From Peribacillus simplex (GTDB taxonomy: Bacteria; Bacillota; Bacilli; Bacillales; DSM-1321), in the NCBI RefSeq assembly GCF_900156045.1, contig NZ_FTMX01000001.1, positions 248,001 to 312,000 of the forward strand: 64,000 bases of DNA, given 5' to 3'. The notes beneath the pieces were generated by a model. That model saw only the letters and a program-made list of their open reading frames with translations, was not told where the DNA came from and did no database searches. The position numbers and the translations under genes are program-made. Shown here piece by piece: positions 33,349-44,000 of this stretch (position 1 is its first letter; each line of letters opens with the position of its first letter).

Positions 33349-34584
33349 ATGAAAGAAGTTATTGCAGTAAAAGAAATTACTAGGTTTAAAACACGAACGG
33401 AGGAGTTTAGTCCGTATGCTTGGTGCAAACGGATGCTAGAAAATGACCCCGTGAGTTATCACGAAGGAACGGATACGTGGAATGTTTTTAAATATGAAGA
33501 TGTGAAGCGGGTTCTTAGTGATTATAAACATTTTTCAAGTGTTCGGAAACGGACTACCATATCGGTTGGAACGGATAGTGATGAAGGTTCTGTGCCTGAT
33601 AAGATCCAAATAACCGAAGCTGATCCACCTGAGCATAGAAAACGCCGTTCGCTGCTGGCCGCAGCCTTCACACCTAGAAGTCTTCAAAACTGGGAACCTC
33701 GCATTCAGGAAATTGCAGATGAATTGATCGGGGAAATGGATGAGGATACGGAAATCGATATTGTGCAATCATTGGCGAGTCCGCTTCCGATCATTGTCAT
33801 GTCGGATTTGATGGGCGTTCCCTCGAAAGATCGTTTATTGTTTAAGAAATGGGTGGATATCTTATTCCTTCCGTTTGATAAAGAAAAACAAGAAGAAGTA
33901 AATGAATTGAAGCAAGTGGCAGCAAAAGAATACTATCAGTATTTGTATCCGATTGTTGTGCAAAAACGATTAAACCCGGCAGATGATATCATCTCAGATC
34001 TATTGAAGTCAGAAGTGGATGGGGAAATGTTTACGGATGATGAGGTTGTCCGGACGACCATGCTGATTTTAGGGGCGGGGGTCGAGACAACAAGTCATTT
34101 ACTGGCCAATAGCTTTTATTCCTTGCTATATGATGACAAAGAAGTTTATCAAGAGTTGCATGAAAACCTGGATCTGGTTCCGGAGGCCGTCGAAGAAATG
34201 CTCCGTTTCCGATTCAATCTTATTAAATTGGATCGCACCGTAAAGGAAGATAACGATCTATTGGGAGTGGAATTGAAAGAAGGCGATAACGTGGTTGTTT
34301 GGATGAGCGCAGCTAATTTGGACGAAGAGATGTTTGAAGATCCTTTCACCCTTAATATCCATCGCCCTAATAATAAGAAACACCTTACCTTCGGAAATGG
34401 CCCTCATTTCTGCCTGGGAGCGCCGTTGGCCAGACTCGAAGCAAAGATTGCGCTTACTGCATTCCTGAAGAAATTCAAACATATTGAAGCGGTGCCATCA
34501 TTCCAGTTAGAAGAGAATCTTACCGATTCAGCGACCGGGCAAACTTTGACATCCCTGCCGCTTAGGGCGTTCCCTACAGTTTAA
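33349..34584 (+). CDS. Cytochrome P450
   Basis: 411 residues, soluble class, about the size of CYP106/107/109 enzymes of bacilli. The heme-thiolate Cys is residue 355 in FGNGPHFCLGAPLARLE; the I-helix oxygen motif is LGAGVETTSH; the K-helix ExxR is in EEMLRFRF; and ADPPEHRKRR is the conserved C-helix region. ATG 33349 is preferred over GTG 33331, as GGAGG lies 10 bases upstream. No ferredoxin or reductase gene is nearby, so electrons must come from partners elsewhere. Substrate unknown; CYP109-like by general look. Confidence 0.9.
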   Translation: MKEVIAVKEITRFKTRTEEFSPYAWCKRMLENDPVSYHEGTDTWNVFKYEDVKRVLSDYKHFSSVRKRTTISVGTDSDEGSVPDKIQITEADPPEHRKRRSLLAAAFTPRSLQNWEPRIQEIADELIGEMDEDTEIDIVQSLASPLPIIVMSDLMGVPSKDRLLFKKWVDILFLPFDKEKQEEVNELKQVAAKEYYQYLYPIVVQKRLNPADDIISDLLKSEVDGEMFTDDEVVRTTMLILGAGVETTSHLLANSFYSLLYDDKEVYQELHENLDLVPEAVEEMLRFRFNLIKLDRTVKEDNDLLGVELKEGDNVVVWMSAANLDEEMFEDPFTLNIHRPNNKKHLTFGNGPHFCLGAPLARLEAKIALTAFLKKFKHIEAVPSFQLEENLTDSATGQTLTSLPLRAFPTV

Positions 34585-34594
34585 AAAACGAAAA

Positions 34595-34627
34595 AACCTT
34601 GTGCACTAACCTGCATAAGGTTTTTTT
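34595..34627 (+). terminator. Intrinsic terminator after the P450 gene
   Basis: AACCTTGTGCA pairs with TGCATAAGGTT (one internal mismatch) and seven T residues follow. Confidence 0.85.
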
Positions 34628-34631
34628 CTTT

Positions 34632-34850
34632 GGCTCTTTTCGAAAAGATTGTTGTTTTTAATAACTATACTATTTAAGGTTGATTGGAGCGCAAGTGCGA
34701 GACTCCTGCGGGAGCAGCGGGACAGGTGAGACCCCACAGGCGTTTACGCCGAGGAGGCTCACCGCCCGTCCCGCGGAAAGCGAGCATCAGGAGGGGAAAT
34801 CAACCAACCGCTTTACTTGGTAAATAGCAACAAAGTATGCGAAAACAGCC
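34632..34850. repeat. 219-bp element with terminal inverted repeats, copy 1
   Basis: Begins GGCTCTTTTCGAAAAG.TTGTTG and ends CAACAAAG..TGCGAAAACAGCC, so the ends pair with each other. The middle (34676-34805) is a GC-rich imperfect palindrome between GGTTGATTGGAGCGC and GGGGAAATCAACC. A second copy of exactly the same length lies at 44359-44577. It encodes nothing and looks like a MITE-like or structured-RNA repeat. Confidence 0.85.
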
Positions 34851-35111
34851 TTTTCTTTTTTGCAGGGACGCATGGCATATATGTTCCTGCCACTTCCTGA
34901 AACGTTCGACAGGAAATCTTATAGTAACCTGAAGTTGAGGTGACAATGACGAATAGAGTAGTATGATAAAGTAGCAAATTTTTTGCCCAGGCATGTTCCC
35001 CGAATTAGGTTGGCGGGCGATGAAGCATTTACTTTAACCATGCAATGAAGAAGATATGATAAAATGGAAATTTCCAAATGAAACGGTTTTAAAAAGTGAA
35101 AGGATGTTATT
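34851..35111. other. Intergenic region upstream of the PAP2 gene
   Basis: No gene is supported. GATATGATAAAATGG near 35053 could carry the -10 of the PAP2 gene promoter. Confidence 0.4.
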
Positions 35112-35762
35112 ATGAAATTAAAGCAGCAATTAACCATTGCTTTTATAGTAAGTGCACTTTCTTTAATCGGGTTCAGTTTCATGGCATTTACCATAAGTGC
35201 AAATGAATACCTGAAATTTGATGAAGATGTGATTTCCTTGGTGCAGGGAATGGAATCTCCCCTTCTGACGGACATCATGAAGTTCTTTACCTACATAGGT
35301 TCAACCGGTTCCATCATCATCCTTTCCTTGGTCATTTTATTTTTCTTATATACGGTTTTGAAGCATCGTCTGGAACTAGTCCTATTCACTGCAGTCATGA
35401 TTGGTTCACCTCTTCTCAATTTGATGGTTAAGCTAATCTTTCAACGCGCCCGGCCCGATTTACATCGGCTCATCGAAATAGGGGGGTACAGTTTCCCTAG
35501 TGGACATGCCATGAATGCATTCTCTTTATACGGTATTCTCACGTTTCTGCTATGGCGTCACATAACGGCTAGGTGGGCAAGGATTCTATTGATTCTGATC
35601 AGCATGATGATGATCCTCTCGATCGGTATAAGCCGGATATATTTAGGGGTCCATTATCCTAGTGATATCATTGCCGGATATTTGGCGGGGGGTTGTTGGA
35701 TTGCGATTTCCATTTGGTTTTTCCAAAGGTATCAAGACCGTCGGAAGAACAAAGATCGTTAA
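35112..35762 (+). CDS. PAP2 family membrane phosphatase
   Basis: 216 residues, about six membrane helices. The three acid-phosphatase motifs are complete: KLIFQRARPDL, SFPSGHAMNAFS and SRIYLGVHYPSD. Bacterial members dephosphorylate undecaprenyl pyrophosphate, phosphatidylglycerol phosphate or related lipids on the outer face of the membrane. AAAGGATG precedes the ATG. A DedA protein gene follows 83 bases later; both may handle lipid carriers, which is inference. Confidence 0.87.
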   Translation: MKLKQQLTIAFIVSALSLIGFSFMAFTISANEYLKFDEDVISLVQGMESPLLTDIMKFFTYIGSTGSIIILSLVILFFLYTVLKHRLELVLFTAVMIGSPLLNLMVKLIFQRARPDLHRLIEIGGYSFPSGHAMNAFSLYGILTFLLWRHITARWARILLILISMMMILSIGISRIYLGVHYPSDIIAGYLAGGCWIAISIWFFQRYQDRRKNKDR

Positions 35763-35845
35763 AAAAGGGAGCAAGGTTATTGCAAGATAAGCAGCCGGCA
35801 GGTAATAAGTCAGCTGTTGATTCAAGAAAGTTAGGAGCGTATTAA

Positions 35846-36457
35846 ATGGAAAACTGGATTACGGAATTCATGAATGATTTTGGATATATGGGAATCTTTC
35901 TATTGATAGCATTGGAAAATATTTTCCCGCCGATCCCGTCTGAGGTCATTCTTACTTTTGGCGGTTTCATGACGACAACAGCGAACATGACGATATTGGG
36001 CGTCGTGATCGCATCGACAATAGGGTCAGTGGCGGGAGCAGTCGTCCTTTATGGAATTGGTTTACTTCTTGATGTGAAGGTTATTGAAAAGTTCGTGGAA
36101 AGATGGGGCCATATTCTTAGGTTAACGGTATCGGACGTCCATAAGGCGAATTCATGGTTTGACAAGTACGGGTCATGGACCGTGTTTTTCTGCAGATTGG
36201 TTCCGCTGATCAGAAGCCTGATTTCGATTCCGGCAGGCATGTCCCATATGAGCTTTTGGCTCTTTCTGCTTTACACAACATCCGGAACATTGATTTGGAA
36301 CATCATCTTAGTGAATATCGGGGCAGCTGTTGGATCTTCATGGGAAGATATTGTAGGGTATATGGACATTTATTCAAATATCGTTTATGCGATATTGGCC
36401 TTGCTATTCATTATTTTCGTTGTTTTGATTTTTAGAAGGAATAAAGGCAAAGTATAA
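35846..36457 (+). CDS. DedA family membrane protein
   Basis: 203 residues. The DedA/VTT signature is present: ENIFPPIPSEVILTFGG near residue 30, a Gly-rich GSVAGAVVLYGIG segment, and FFCRLVPLIRSLISIPAGMSHMS near 110-130, with terminal membrane helices. Recent work identifies family members as undecaprenyl phosphate or phosphatidylethanolamine flippases; which applies here is unknown. It is likely cotranscribed with the PAP2 gene, as no terminator lies between, and is followed by one. Confidence 0.87.
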   Translation: MENWITEFMNDFGYMGIFLLIALENIFPPIPSEVILTFGGFMTTTANMTILGVVIASTIGSVAGAVVLYGIGLLLDVKVIEKFVERWGHILRLTVSDVHKANSWFDKYGSWTVFFCRLVPLIRSLISIPAGMSHMSFWLFLLYTTSGTLIWNIILVNIGAAVGSSWEDIVGYMDIYSNIVYAILALLFIIFVVLIFRRNKGKV

Positions 36458-36520
36458 TTTCAGTTTAGTTGATTGGGCCCGTTCGAGCCGGCCTTTCATT
36501 ACATAACCGAAATGAACACC

Positions 36521-36548
36521 AAAGGCTGTCATTGCGACAGCCTTTTTC
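36521..36548 (+). terminator. Intrinsic terminator after the dedA gene
   Basis: Perfect 10-bp stem AAAGGCTGTC/GACAGCCTTT with a five-base loop and T-run. Confidence 0.92.
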
Positions 36549-36636
36549 TTATGAAAGGAAGGCGGCTGAACTCAGAATAAAGGGGGAGTGCTTTGGACAA
36601 AATGAGTGAAACGAAAAAGGAATGAGGTTCGGTGCT

Positions 36637-38271
36637 ATGGCTTCTTTTTTCAAACAAAAGAAACAAGTGAAGCAACGTGAAAAGAAAAAGGAAGATGAAA
36701 ATCAATCCAAAAGCAAAACGCCTGATTATATTGAAAGTTCCATTTCTGCCAATCTGGAAATCGTGAAGAAAAAGACGGGAAACAGTCCGGACATCATTAT
36801 CCGAACGTTGAAAATCGGTCAAAATCCGGAGATGAAAACAACTATCTTGTATGTGCAAGGACTGGTTGATAATCCAAGCGTTACGGACTTTTTAATTGAG
36901 TCAATCATGAAAAATCCTCATCTAGCAGAAAAAATGCTTCCACAAGAAGCATTGGATATAATCTCAGAAGACGTGGTTTCCCTCGGTGGTGTAGAAACTG
37001 TTAACGATTGGGAAAAATTGTTTTTGTCATTATTATCAGGCGATAGCATCATTTTTGTTGATGGAATAAACATCGCCCTGGTTGCCAGTACAAGAGGCGG
37101 AGAAAAGCGCTCGATTCAGGAGCCAAGCACGCATTTGACTGTCCGGGGATCAAGAGAAGGGTTTACGGAATCGAATGGAACGAACATCGCCATGTTACGC
37201 CGGATCATCAATACCCCGGATTTATGGATAGAGTCGATGAAAATTGGCACGGTGACAAAAACGGACGTTTCCATCATGTATATAAATGGAATTGTCAAAG
37301 AAGGGATTGTCGAAGAGGTCAAGAAGCGCTTAAATCGAATTAACATCGATAGCATTCTTGAATCAGGATATATTGAACAATTGATAGAAGACCAGGTCAT
37401 GACCCCATTCCCAACCCTTAATCATACAGAAAGACCGGATATGGTTGCAGGAAATCTTCTGGAAGGAAGAGTGGCGATATTCGTTAATGGATCGCCTTTC
37501 GTCTTGATAGCCCCGGCATTATTCGTACAGTTTTTCCAATCTGTCGAAGACTACTATAATCGCTTCGACATTGCTTCAGCCACACGTTTTTTACGGATCA
37601 TCGTTTTCATTATTTCTATAGTCGGACCGGCTGTCTATGTTGCAGCCACGACTTTTCATCAGGAAATGATCCCAACGAAGTTGCTGGTCATTGTAGCGGC
37701 CCAAAGGGAAACGGTTCCTTTGCCTGCCGTCATTGAAGCGCTTCTAATGGAAATGACCTTCGAAATATTACGGGAAGCAAGTCTTCGGATGCCAAAGGCT
37801 GTTGGTTCGACCATGTCCATTGTCGGAGCATTGGTCATCGGGCAGGCTGCTGTCCAAGCTGGTATCGTATCGCCGGCAATGGTCATCATCGTCTCGATCA
37901 CGGCGATTGCCAGTTTTGCAACCCCCTCTTATTCCATAGCAATTTCTGCCCGCATTGTGCGGTTCGGATTCATCATTTGTGCCGGAACTTTAGGCTTTTA
38001 TGGGATGATTTTAGCCTTTTTCATACTTATTGTTCATTTATGCAGCCTGCGTTCACTTGGAGTTCCTTATATGACACCGCTCGCCCCTCTGAATCCGGAA
38101 GGGCTGGGCGACACATTTTTCAGAAGACCTATGTGGGCTTTCAAGGAAAGGCCAAAATTATTATCCAACGAAAATAACCTGATAAGGGAAGGCGATAATC
38201 AAAGACCTCTGCCTCCTGAATCGCGTGGAATGAAAACTTCTGACGGGAAAGGTGAAGGCAATGAATCGTAA
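36637..38271 (+). CDS. gerKA: Spore germinant receptor subunit A (GerA family)
   Basis: 544 residues from ATG 36637 (GAGGTTCGG upstream). A lysine-rich cytoplasmic N-terminus is followed by the soluble N-terminal domain (about 40-330, with VYVQGL/MYINGIV strands) and five to six membrane helices after residue 320, with the family block PAVIEALLMEMTFEILREASLRMPKAVG. The subunit sits in the spore inner membrane with B and C subunits and responds to nutrients. Four genes in the order A-C-B-small D match the gerK operon layout of B. subtilis; hence the symbol, although ligand cannot be predicted. Confidence 0.9.
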   Translation: MASFFKQKKQVKQREKKKEDENQSKSKTPDYIESSISANLEIVKKKTGNSPDIIIRTLKIGQNPEMKTTILYVQGLVDNPSVTDFLIESIMKNPHLAEKMLPQEALDIISEDVVSLGGVETVNDWEKLFLSLLSGDSIIFVDGINIALVASTRGGEKRSIQEPSTHLTVRGSREGFTESNGTNIAMLRRIINTPDLWIESMKIGTVTKTDVSIMYINGIVKEGIVEEVKKRLNRINIDSILESGYIEQLIEDQVMTPFPTLNHTERPDMVAGNLLEGRVAIFVNGSPFVLIAPALFVQFFQSVEDYYNRFDIASATRFLRIIVFIISIVGPAVYVAATTFHQEMIPTKLLVIVAAQRETVPLPAVIEALLMEMTFEILREASLRMPKAVGSTMSIVGALVIGQAAVQAGIVSPAMVIIVSITAIASFATPSYSIAISARIVRFGFIICAGTLGFYGMILAFFILIVHLCSLRSLGVPYMTPLAPLNPEGLGDTFFRRPMWAFKERPKLLSNENNLIREGDNQRPLPPESRGMKTSDGKGEGNES

Positions 38272-39484
38272 AAAGCTAATTCTATCCTTGTTGGTGATCT
38301 GTACTACATTCACCTCAGGCTGTTGGGATAAAACAGAGTTGAACGAAATGGCCATCGTCTCGGCGGTTGGACTTGACAGAAATAAAGAAGGGAAGTTAGT
38401 GGGGACGTTCCAAACCATTAATCCAGGCAACGTTGCGGGAGCTCTTCAGGGCGGCGGCGGAACAAATCCACCGATATCCATTTATAGGGCCACCGGAGAT
38501 AATGTGCTTGAACTGGATAGTATCGCTTCAACTAAAATCTCGCGGGATATGTATTTTGCCCATGCCAACTTGGTTGTCATCGGTGAGGAACTAGCAAAAA
38601 AAGAGGGCCTCAACGATATTTTCGACGCATTTGAGCGCTCACCGGAATTCCGGGCAACTACGAGGATCGTGATTGCACGGGGTGTGAAAGCAAGGGACAT
38701 TGTCGAAACGTTAACCGCAATCGATAAGGTATCTGCTGAGAAAGTTATTAAGACGATTGAAACCACTGAGAAAACCCAGGGGAAAAGTATTAGCATCAAT
38801 CTCCAAGAAGTGATCAAGAATTTGCTTAGTACCGGGAAAGAACCGATAATAAGTGGTTTTACCGTGAAAGGAAACACAGGTAAAGAGGATAAAATGGAGA
38901 ATACCATGTCTTCGGATATTGAGGCAAACCCTAATGCAGCAGGAATTGCTGTTTTTAAAGATGGGAAATTGATTGACTGGCTGGATGGTGATAAGGCAAT
39001 AGGATCTATGTGGGTATTGGATAGGATCGAAAATACCCATACAAACCTTAATTGGGGGGGGGAAAAAGACGCAATCATCTATTCGGTGATTCGTCAAAAA
39101 ACCAACATTTCGGTAAAAATGGAAAATGGAAAACCTAAGGCATTTATAAAGGTCCGTGCAGAAGGAGATATCCGGGAGGTGAAGGTTCCTTTGGATCTAA
39201 CCGATACGCATGTTCTGATAGATATTGAAAAGAAGTTAGGGAAAGACTTGAAGAAGACGATGGAAGATGCGATCGTTCGGGCACAGAAAAATAAAGCCGA
39301 TATTTTTGGCTTTGGTGAAATCATGCATGAATCCCACCCTAAAGAATGGAAGAAAATCGAAAAAAACTGGGACGATGTTTCTTTTCCTAAACTGGAAGTA
39401 GATGTGCAGGCAGAAGCTTTCATTCGCCGTACTGGATTACGTAATAAGCCGTATCTTTCGAATTTAAAAAAGAATGATCAATGA
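38261..39484 (+). CDS. gerKC: Spore germinant receptor subunit C lipoprotein (GerC family)
   Basis: 407 residues from ATG 38261, overlapping the A gene by 11 bases. A lipoprotein signal ends at Cys24 in FTSGCWDKTELNE; the CWD motif is the hallmark of GerC proteins. The rest is the three-domain extracytoplasmic GerC fold. It is lipid-anchored on the outer face of the spore inner membrane. Confidence 0.92.
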   Translation: MNRKKLILSLLVICTTFTSGCWDKTELNEMAIVSAVGLDRNKEGKLVGTFQTINPGNVAGALQGGGGTNPPISIYRATGDNVLELDSIASTKISRDMYFAHANLVVIGEELAKKEGLNDIFDAFERSPEFRATTRIVIARGVKARDIVETLTAIDKVSAEKVIKTIETTEKTQGKSISINLQEVIKNLLSTGKEPIISGFTVKGNTGKEDKMENTMSSDIEANPNAAGIAVFKDGKLIDWLDGDKAIGSMWVLDRIENTHTNLNWGGEKDAIIYSVIRQKTNISVKMENGKPKAFIKVRAEGDIREVKVPLDLTDTHVLIDIEKKLGKDLKKTMEDAIVRAQKNKADIFGFGEIMHESHPKEWKKIEKNWDDVSFPKLEVDVQAEAFIRRTGLRNKPYLSNLKKNDQ

Positions 39485-39505
39485 TGGAAAGGAAGTGGCA
39501 TCCTC

Positions 39506-40624
39506 ATGGAAAAGGCAAAAATCAGCGGTTACCAGCTGTTCGTCCTTATTTTCCTGTTTGAAATGGGCAGTGCACTTTTGGTTCCGCTTGCAGGTGAAGC
39601 CAAGCAGGCTGCTTGGCTAGTCATCCTTATTGCGATGATAGGCGGATTTTTATTATTTTTCATTTATTATGGCCTCTTTCAATACTACCCAGATAAGCTG
39701 TTAACAGAATTTATAAGACTTATTTTGGGGAATTTTCTAGGCAGGATCGTAGCTTTTCTATACATCCTTTATTTCATCTATCTTTCTGCAAGGGTGCTAA
39801 GGGATTTCGGAGATACACTGCTTACTTTTGCCTATCCTCATATTCCGTTATTTGTTGCGAACGCTGTATTCATTTTAGTCGTGGTGTATACGGTCCGTAA
39901 GGGGATAGAAGTATTGGCGAGGACGGGGGAACTATTCTTTGTCCTGGAGAATTTACTTTTAATGACCTTCATGCTTCTAATTATTGCTTCAGGCATGATC
40001 CATTTAAACAACTTAAAACCCATTTTTGAAATCAGCGGGACAGAGATGTTGAAAATGGGTTTCACCAAAACCGTATTCTTTCCATTTGGCGAGGTCATAG
40101 TGTTTTTAATGATTTTTCCTTATATGAAAGAACCTCAGCGATTGAAAAAAATTGGAATGGCGGGCTTGGCGACAAGCGGCATTTTTCTCTCGGTAATAAT
40201 GGCTGTGAATATTGCTGTACTAGGTGTGGACCTTACAACACGTTCGCAATACCCTCTTCTTAGCCTCATTCAGTCCATAGAGGTAGCTGGCTTTCTCGAA
40301 CGTCTCGATGTGTACTTCTTGTTTTTGTTGATGATTGGCGGGTTCATCAAGATATGTGTATTTACTTATGTAGCGGTATCGGGTACGGCGAATGTTTTCA
40401 ATGTTAAACAGCCCTCCAGACTTGCTTACCCTGTTGGCATGATCATTTTATTGATCTCGATCATTATAGCAAGCAGCTATACAGAACATATCTATGAAGG
40501 GCTAGGTGCCGTACCAAATTACATCCATCTGCCATTTCAGGTGATCATCCCATTGCTTCTCTTGATCATTGCCTTTTTTAAGAATCGAAAAAAAGGAAAA
40601 CAAAGCACCAAAATAAGTTCCTAA
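39506..40624 (+). CDS. gerKB: Spore germinant receptor subunit B (GerB family permease)
   Basis: 372 residues, ten predicted membrane helices, amino-acid/polyamine transporter fold (spore permease family). The start KISGYQLFVLIFLFEMGSALLVP is typical. B subunits hold the germinant binding pocket and form part of the ion channel. AAAGGAAGTGG precedes the start; the gene lies 21 bases after the C gene. Confidence 0.9.
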   Translation: MEKAKISGYQLFVLIFLFEMGSALLVPLAGEAKQAAWLVILIAMIGGFLLFFIYYGLFQYYPDKLLTEFIRLILGNFLGRIVAFLYILYFIYLSARVLRDFGDTLLTFAYPHIPLFVANAVFILVVVYTVRKGIEVLARTGELFFVLENLLLMTFMLLIIASGMIHLNNLKPIFEISGTEMLKMGFTKTVFFPFGEVIVFLMIFPYMKEPQRLKKIGMAGLATSGIFLSVIMAVNIAVLGVDLTTRSQYPLLSLIQSIEVAGFLERLDVYFLFLLMIGGFIKICVFTYVAVSGTANVFNVKQPSRLAYPVGMIILLISIIIASSYTEHIYEGLGAVPNYIHLPFQVIIPLLLLIIAFFKNRKKGKQSTKISS

Positions 40625-40643
40625 AAGGTGGAATTGATGAGAA

Positions 40644-40874
40644 ATGAAAATCTTTGGTATTACAGTTTTGATCCTAGCCCCTTTATTGGTCATATCTTTA
40701 GGTATGGATATATTAATGGGATTTGATTTGGATAATTCAATCAAGCATGCCTTTAACCCATTTTTGGTGAAGGACCCCGCTGAATTTATCCTGTTTCTCA
40801 TTCTTCTTGTATTCCTATTGTTCAGCTTCTTTTATCGAAAAAAAAAGAAAGGCAACACGAAAGGACAACAATGA
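40644..40874 (+). CDS. gerKD: Spore germinant receptor D-type small subunit
   Basis: 76 residues with two membrane helices (about 4-24 and 47-66) and a basic tail RKKKKGNTKGQQ. Small two-helix D proteins of this size are encoded within or next to gerA-type operons in many bacilli and modulate germination rate. The gene follows the B subunit by 19 bases. The assignment rests on size, topology and position rather than on conserved residues. Confidence 0.72.
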   Translation: MKIFGITVLILAPLLVISLGMDILMGFDLDNSIKHAFNPFLVKDPAEFILFLILLVFLLFSFFYRKKKKGNTKGQQ

Positions 40875-41045
40875 TGCTGCAAATTCCCGGTGCTGAAATA
40901 GAGATGAACTCCGAATATGGGAGTTTGTCTTTTTGCTTTTTTACAACCCCGTAAACCCATTTCATAGTATGATGATAAAATGAGCTTATTTTTTCAGCGG
41001 AATGTAAAATCACTCAACAAAAAACCTCGGAAGGAGGACGGCAAT

Positions 41046-44000
41046 TTGGATATCAAATTGAATCAAAAAATCATAAAAGACATGTGCGGGGCCGTCTCCT
41101 TCAAAAGAGGGGAAGCTTTTCATCGTGCCAATAAGGTGACATTTGAAAGTTACCTGCCTGTTGGATGCGAAGCGACGGTTAAAGGCAAGGAAGACTTCCA
41201 TGTCACGATAGAAGTGGATGCTGTCGGGGGGTTCCGGACGAAATGCAGCTGTCCTACGCTAGCTTCCTTTCCAAGGGATTGCCAGCATATTGCAGCCGTC
41301 CTGTTATCGGTTTACGACCATCAGCGAGATGGAACGATCCCTGTAAATGCAGACAGTTCTGATGCTTCAGCCAATAAGAAGTTGTCAGAAGATTTGCTGA
41401 CCCTTTTCAATAATCAGCCTGTACGCAAAAGCGGTCATCAGCGCCACTTTGAAAAAAGAAAGATGCTTGAAGCAGAATTTACATGTAAACCAGTATGGAT
41501 GGGAACGGATCAATATATGTTAGGACTGGAAATGAAAATCGGTTCTTTCAATGTGGCGAATGTCCGGGATTTCCTGAAGCGAGTTAAAGAAGGAAAGCCT
41601 GCCCAAGTGTCCCTTTCATTTATATATGACCCGGTGCTGCATTGTTTTCAGAATGAAAATGATATCGTGATTCAGGAGCTCATTACAGTGATATCGGATG
41701 AAAAAGTCTATGTTGACGCCCTGACGGATAAATCTGAATATACATTGGATAACCACTTATTACTTTTGCCTCCATCTTCTTTTCGAAGGCTTGTCCCGAT
41801 CCTTGAAGTAGCGCCATTGGTGAAGCTTGCCTATGGTGGCCTTGCATTCAATGGCTTTCGTTTATCAAAAGGACCGCTTCCTTTACAGTTTGACTTTACC
41901 GAAAGCGATATCAAAGGTTATCAACTTAATATTAAAAGGCTGCATGAGATGATCGTCATGAATGCATACACATTGGTTTTATTTGAGGGGAAATTGGTTC
42001 AGCTCGAAAATGAGGATTTCCAACGCCTTTCAGAGTTAAAGCAAATGATGGAGGATTCGGGGATGAATCAAATTCCAATCCATCATGACCAGCTGGAATT
42101 ATTCATGGACAAAGTGGTACCAGGTTTGAAAAGACTCGGTGAAGTCCATTTAGCAAGATCCATCACCGAATTGTTCTTGAAGACACCGCTGGTTGCGAAA
42201 TTATACTTGGATCGCGTGAAAAACAGACTGCTTGCCGGACTGGAATTCCAATATGGAAATATCGTCATCAACCCTTTGGAAAAACAGGAATCCAAAGTTA
42301 TAAGGGATGTAGAGAAGGAGGCGGAGATATTAAAGCTGATGGAGGATAGCCAGTTTGCCAAGACGGACGGCGGCTATTTCTTGCATAACGAAGAGTTGGA
42401 GTATGAGTTTTTGTACCACATCGTTCCGAAACTCCAGAAGCTTGTACAAATCTATGCCACGACTGCTGTAAGAAACCGAATTTCCCGTGGGAATGCTGCA
42501 CCGCGCATTAGGGTGAAAATTAAAAAGGAACGTACTAATTGGCTCGAATTCAAATTTGAAATGGATGATATCCCAGATAAGCAAATACGTGAGGTCTTAG
42601 CTGCACTTGAAGAAAAAAGGAAATACTATCGTTTAAGGAATGGATCGCTGCTTTCCCTTGAAACAAGGGAATACGAGGAAATCAATCGTTTTCTGAATGC
42701 ACTGCCCGTACAGGATGTAGACTGGGAAAGCAGGCTGAACATGCCAATCGTAAAAGGGCTGCAGCTCCTGGATTCCGTTAATGACAGCCAGACATTCACA
42801 ATGGAAGAATCCTTCCGGCAGTTTTTGGATAACATCAGGAATCCGGGCGCCTTGGAGTTCGTGGTTCCAAATAGTCTGGACCCGATCTTGCGCGAATATC
42901 AAAAAAACGGCTACAAATGGATGAAAATGCTTGCCCAATACGGTTTTGGCGGGATTCTTGCTGATGATATGGGGCTGGGGAAAACATTGCAAAGCATCAC
43001 GTTCATTTTATCCGAGCTTCCTGACATCCGTAAGAAAAAGGTTCCGGCGCTTATTGTCTGCCCATCATCATTGACCTACAATTGGCTGAGTGAATTCACT
43101 AAATTCGCTCCTGATATCCAAGCCGTCGTCGTGGATGGCGACAAGACGGAAAGGACGAAGCTGTTTAAGGAAGTAGGGGACGTGGATGTAGTGATCACCT
43201 CTTATCCATTGCTCCGGAAAGACATCACGTCGTTTGGAAAAGAGGACTTCCATACGGTGTTTTTCGATGAAGCACAGGCCTTTAAGAACCCAGTGACACA
43301 AACGGCACGAGCCGCCAAGAAGATAAAAGCGGCACATCGCTTCGCATTGACTGGTACGCCCATCGAGAACTCACTGGAAGAGCTCTGGTCCCTTTTCCAC
43401 GTCGTATTCCCTGAACTATTCATGGGGCTAAAGGAGTACAGCAACCTCTCAAGGAAGCAGATTTCCCGCAGGATCCGTCCATTTTTGCTGCGGAGAATGA
43501 AAGAGGACGTACTGGCGGAACTGCCGGAAAAAATCGAGTCGCTGGAATCGATGGAACTGCTCCCTGATCAGAAGAAGCTGTACGGCGCCTATCTGGCGAA
43601 GCTGCGGCATGATACGCTGAAACACCTGGACAAGGACACTCTCCGGAAAAATCGGATCAGGATCCTCGCAGGCTTGACACGGCTTCGGCAAATATGCTGT
43701 CACCCCGCTTTGTTTGTGGACGGATATAAAGGCAGTTCAGCAAAATATGAGCAACTGATGCAAATTGTCGAGGAATCGAAGCATTCTGGAAGACGGGTGC
43801 TGATTTTCTCGCAATTTACAAAAATGCTTCAAATTATCGGCAGGGATTTGGCCATGAAAGGACAACCCTTTTTCTACCTGGATGGACAAACTCCATCAAA
43901 GGACCGTGTGGAAATCTGCAATCGGTTTAATGCGGGAGAACGGGATATATTCCTCATTTCATTGAAAGCGGGCGGTACGGGTCTCAATCTGACGGGTGCC

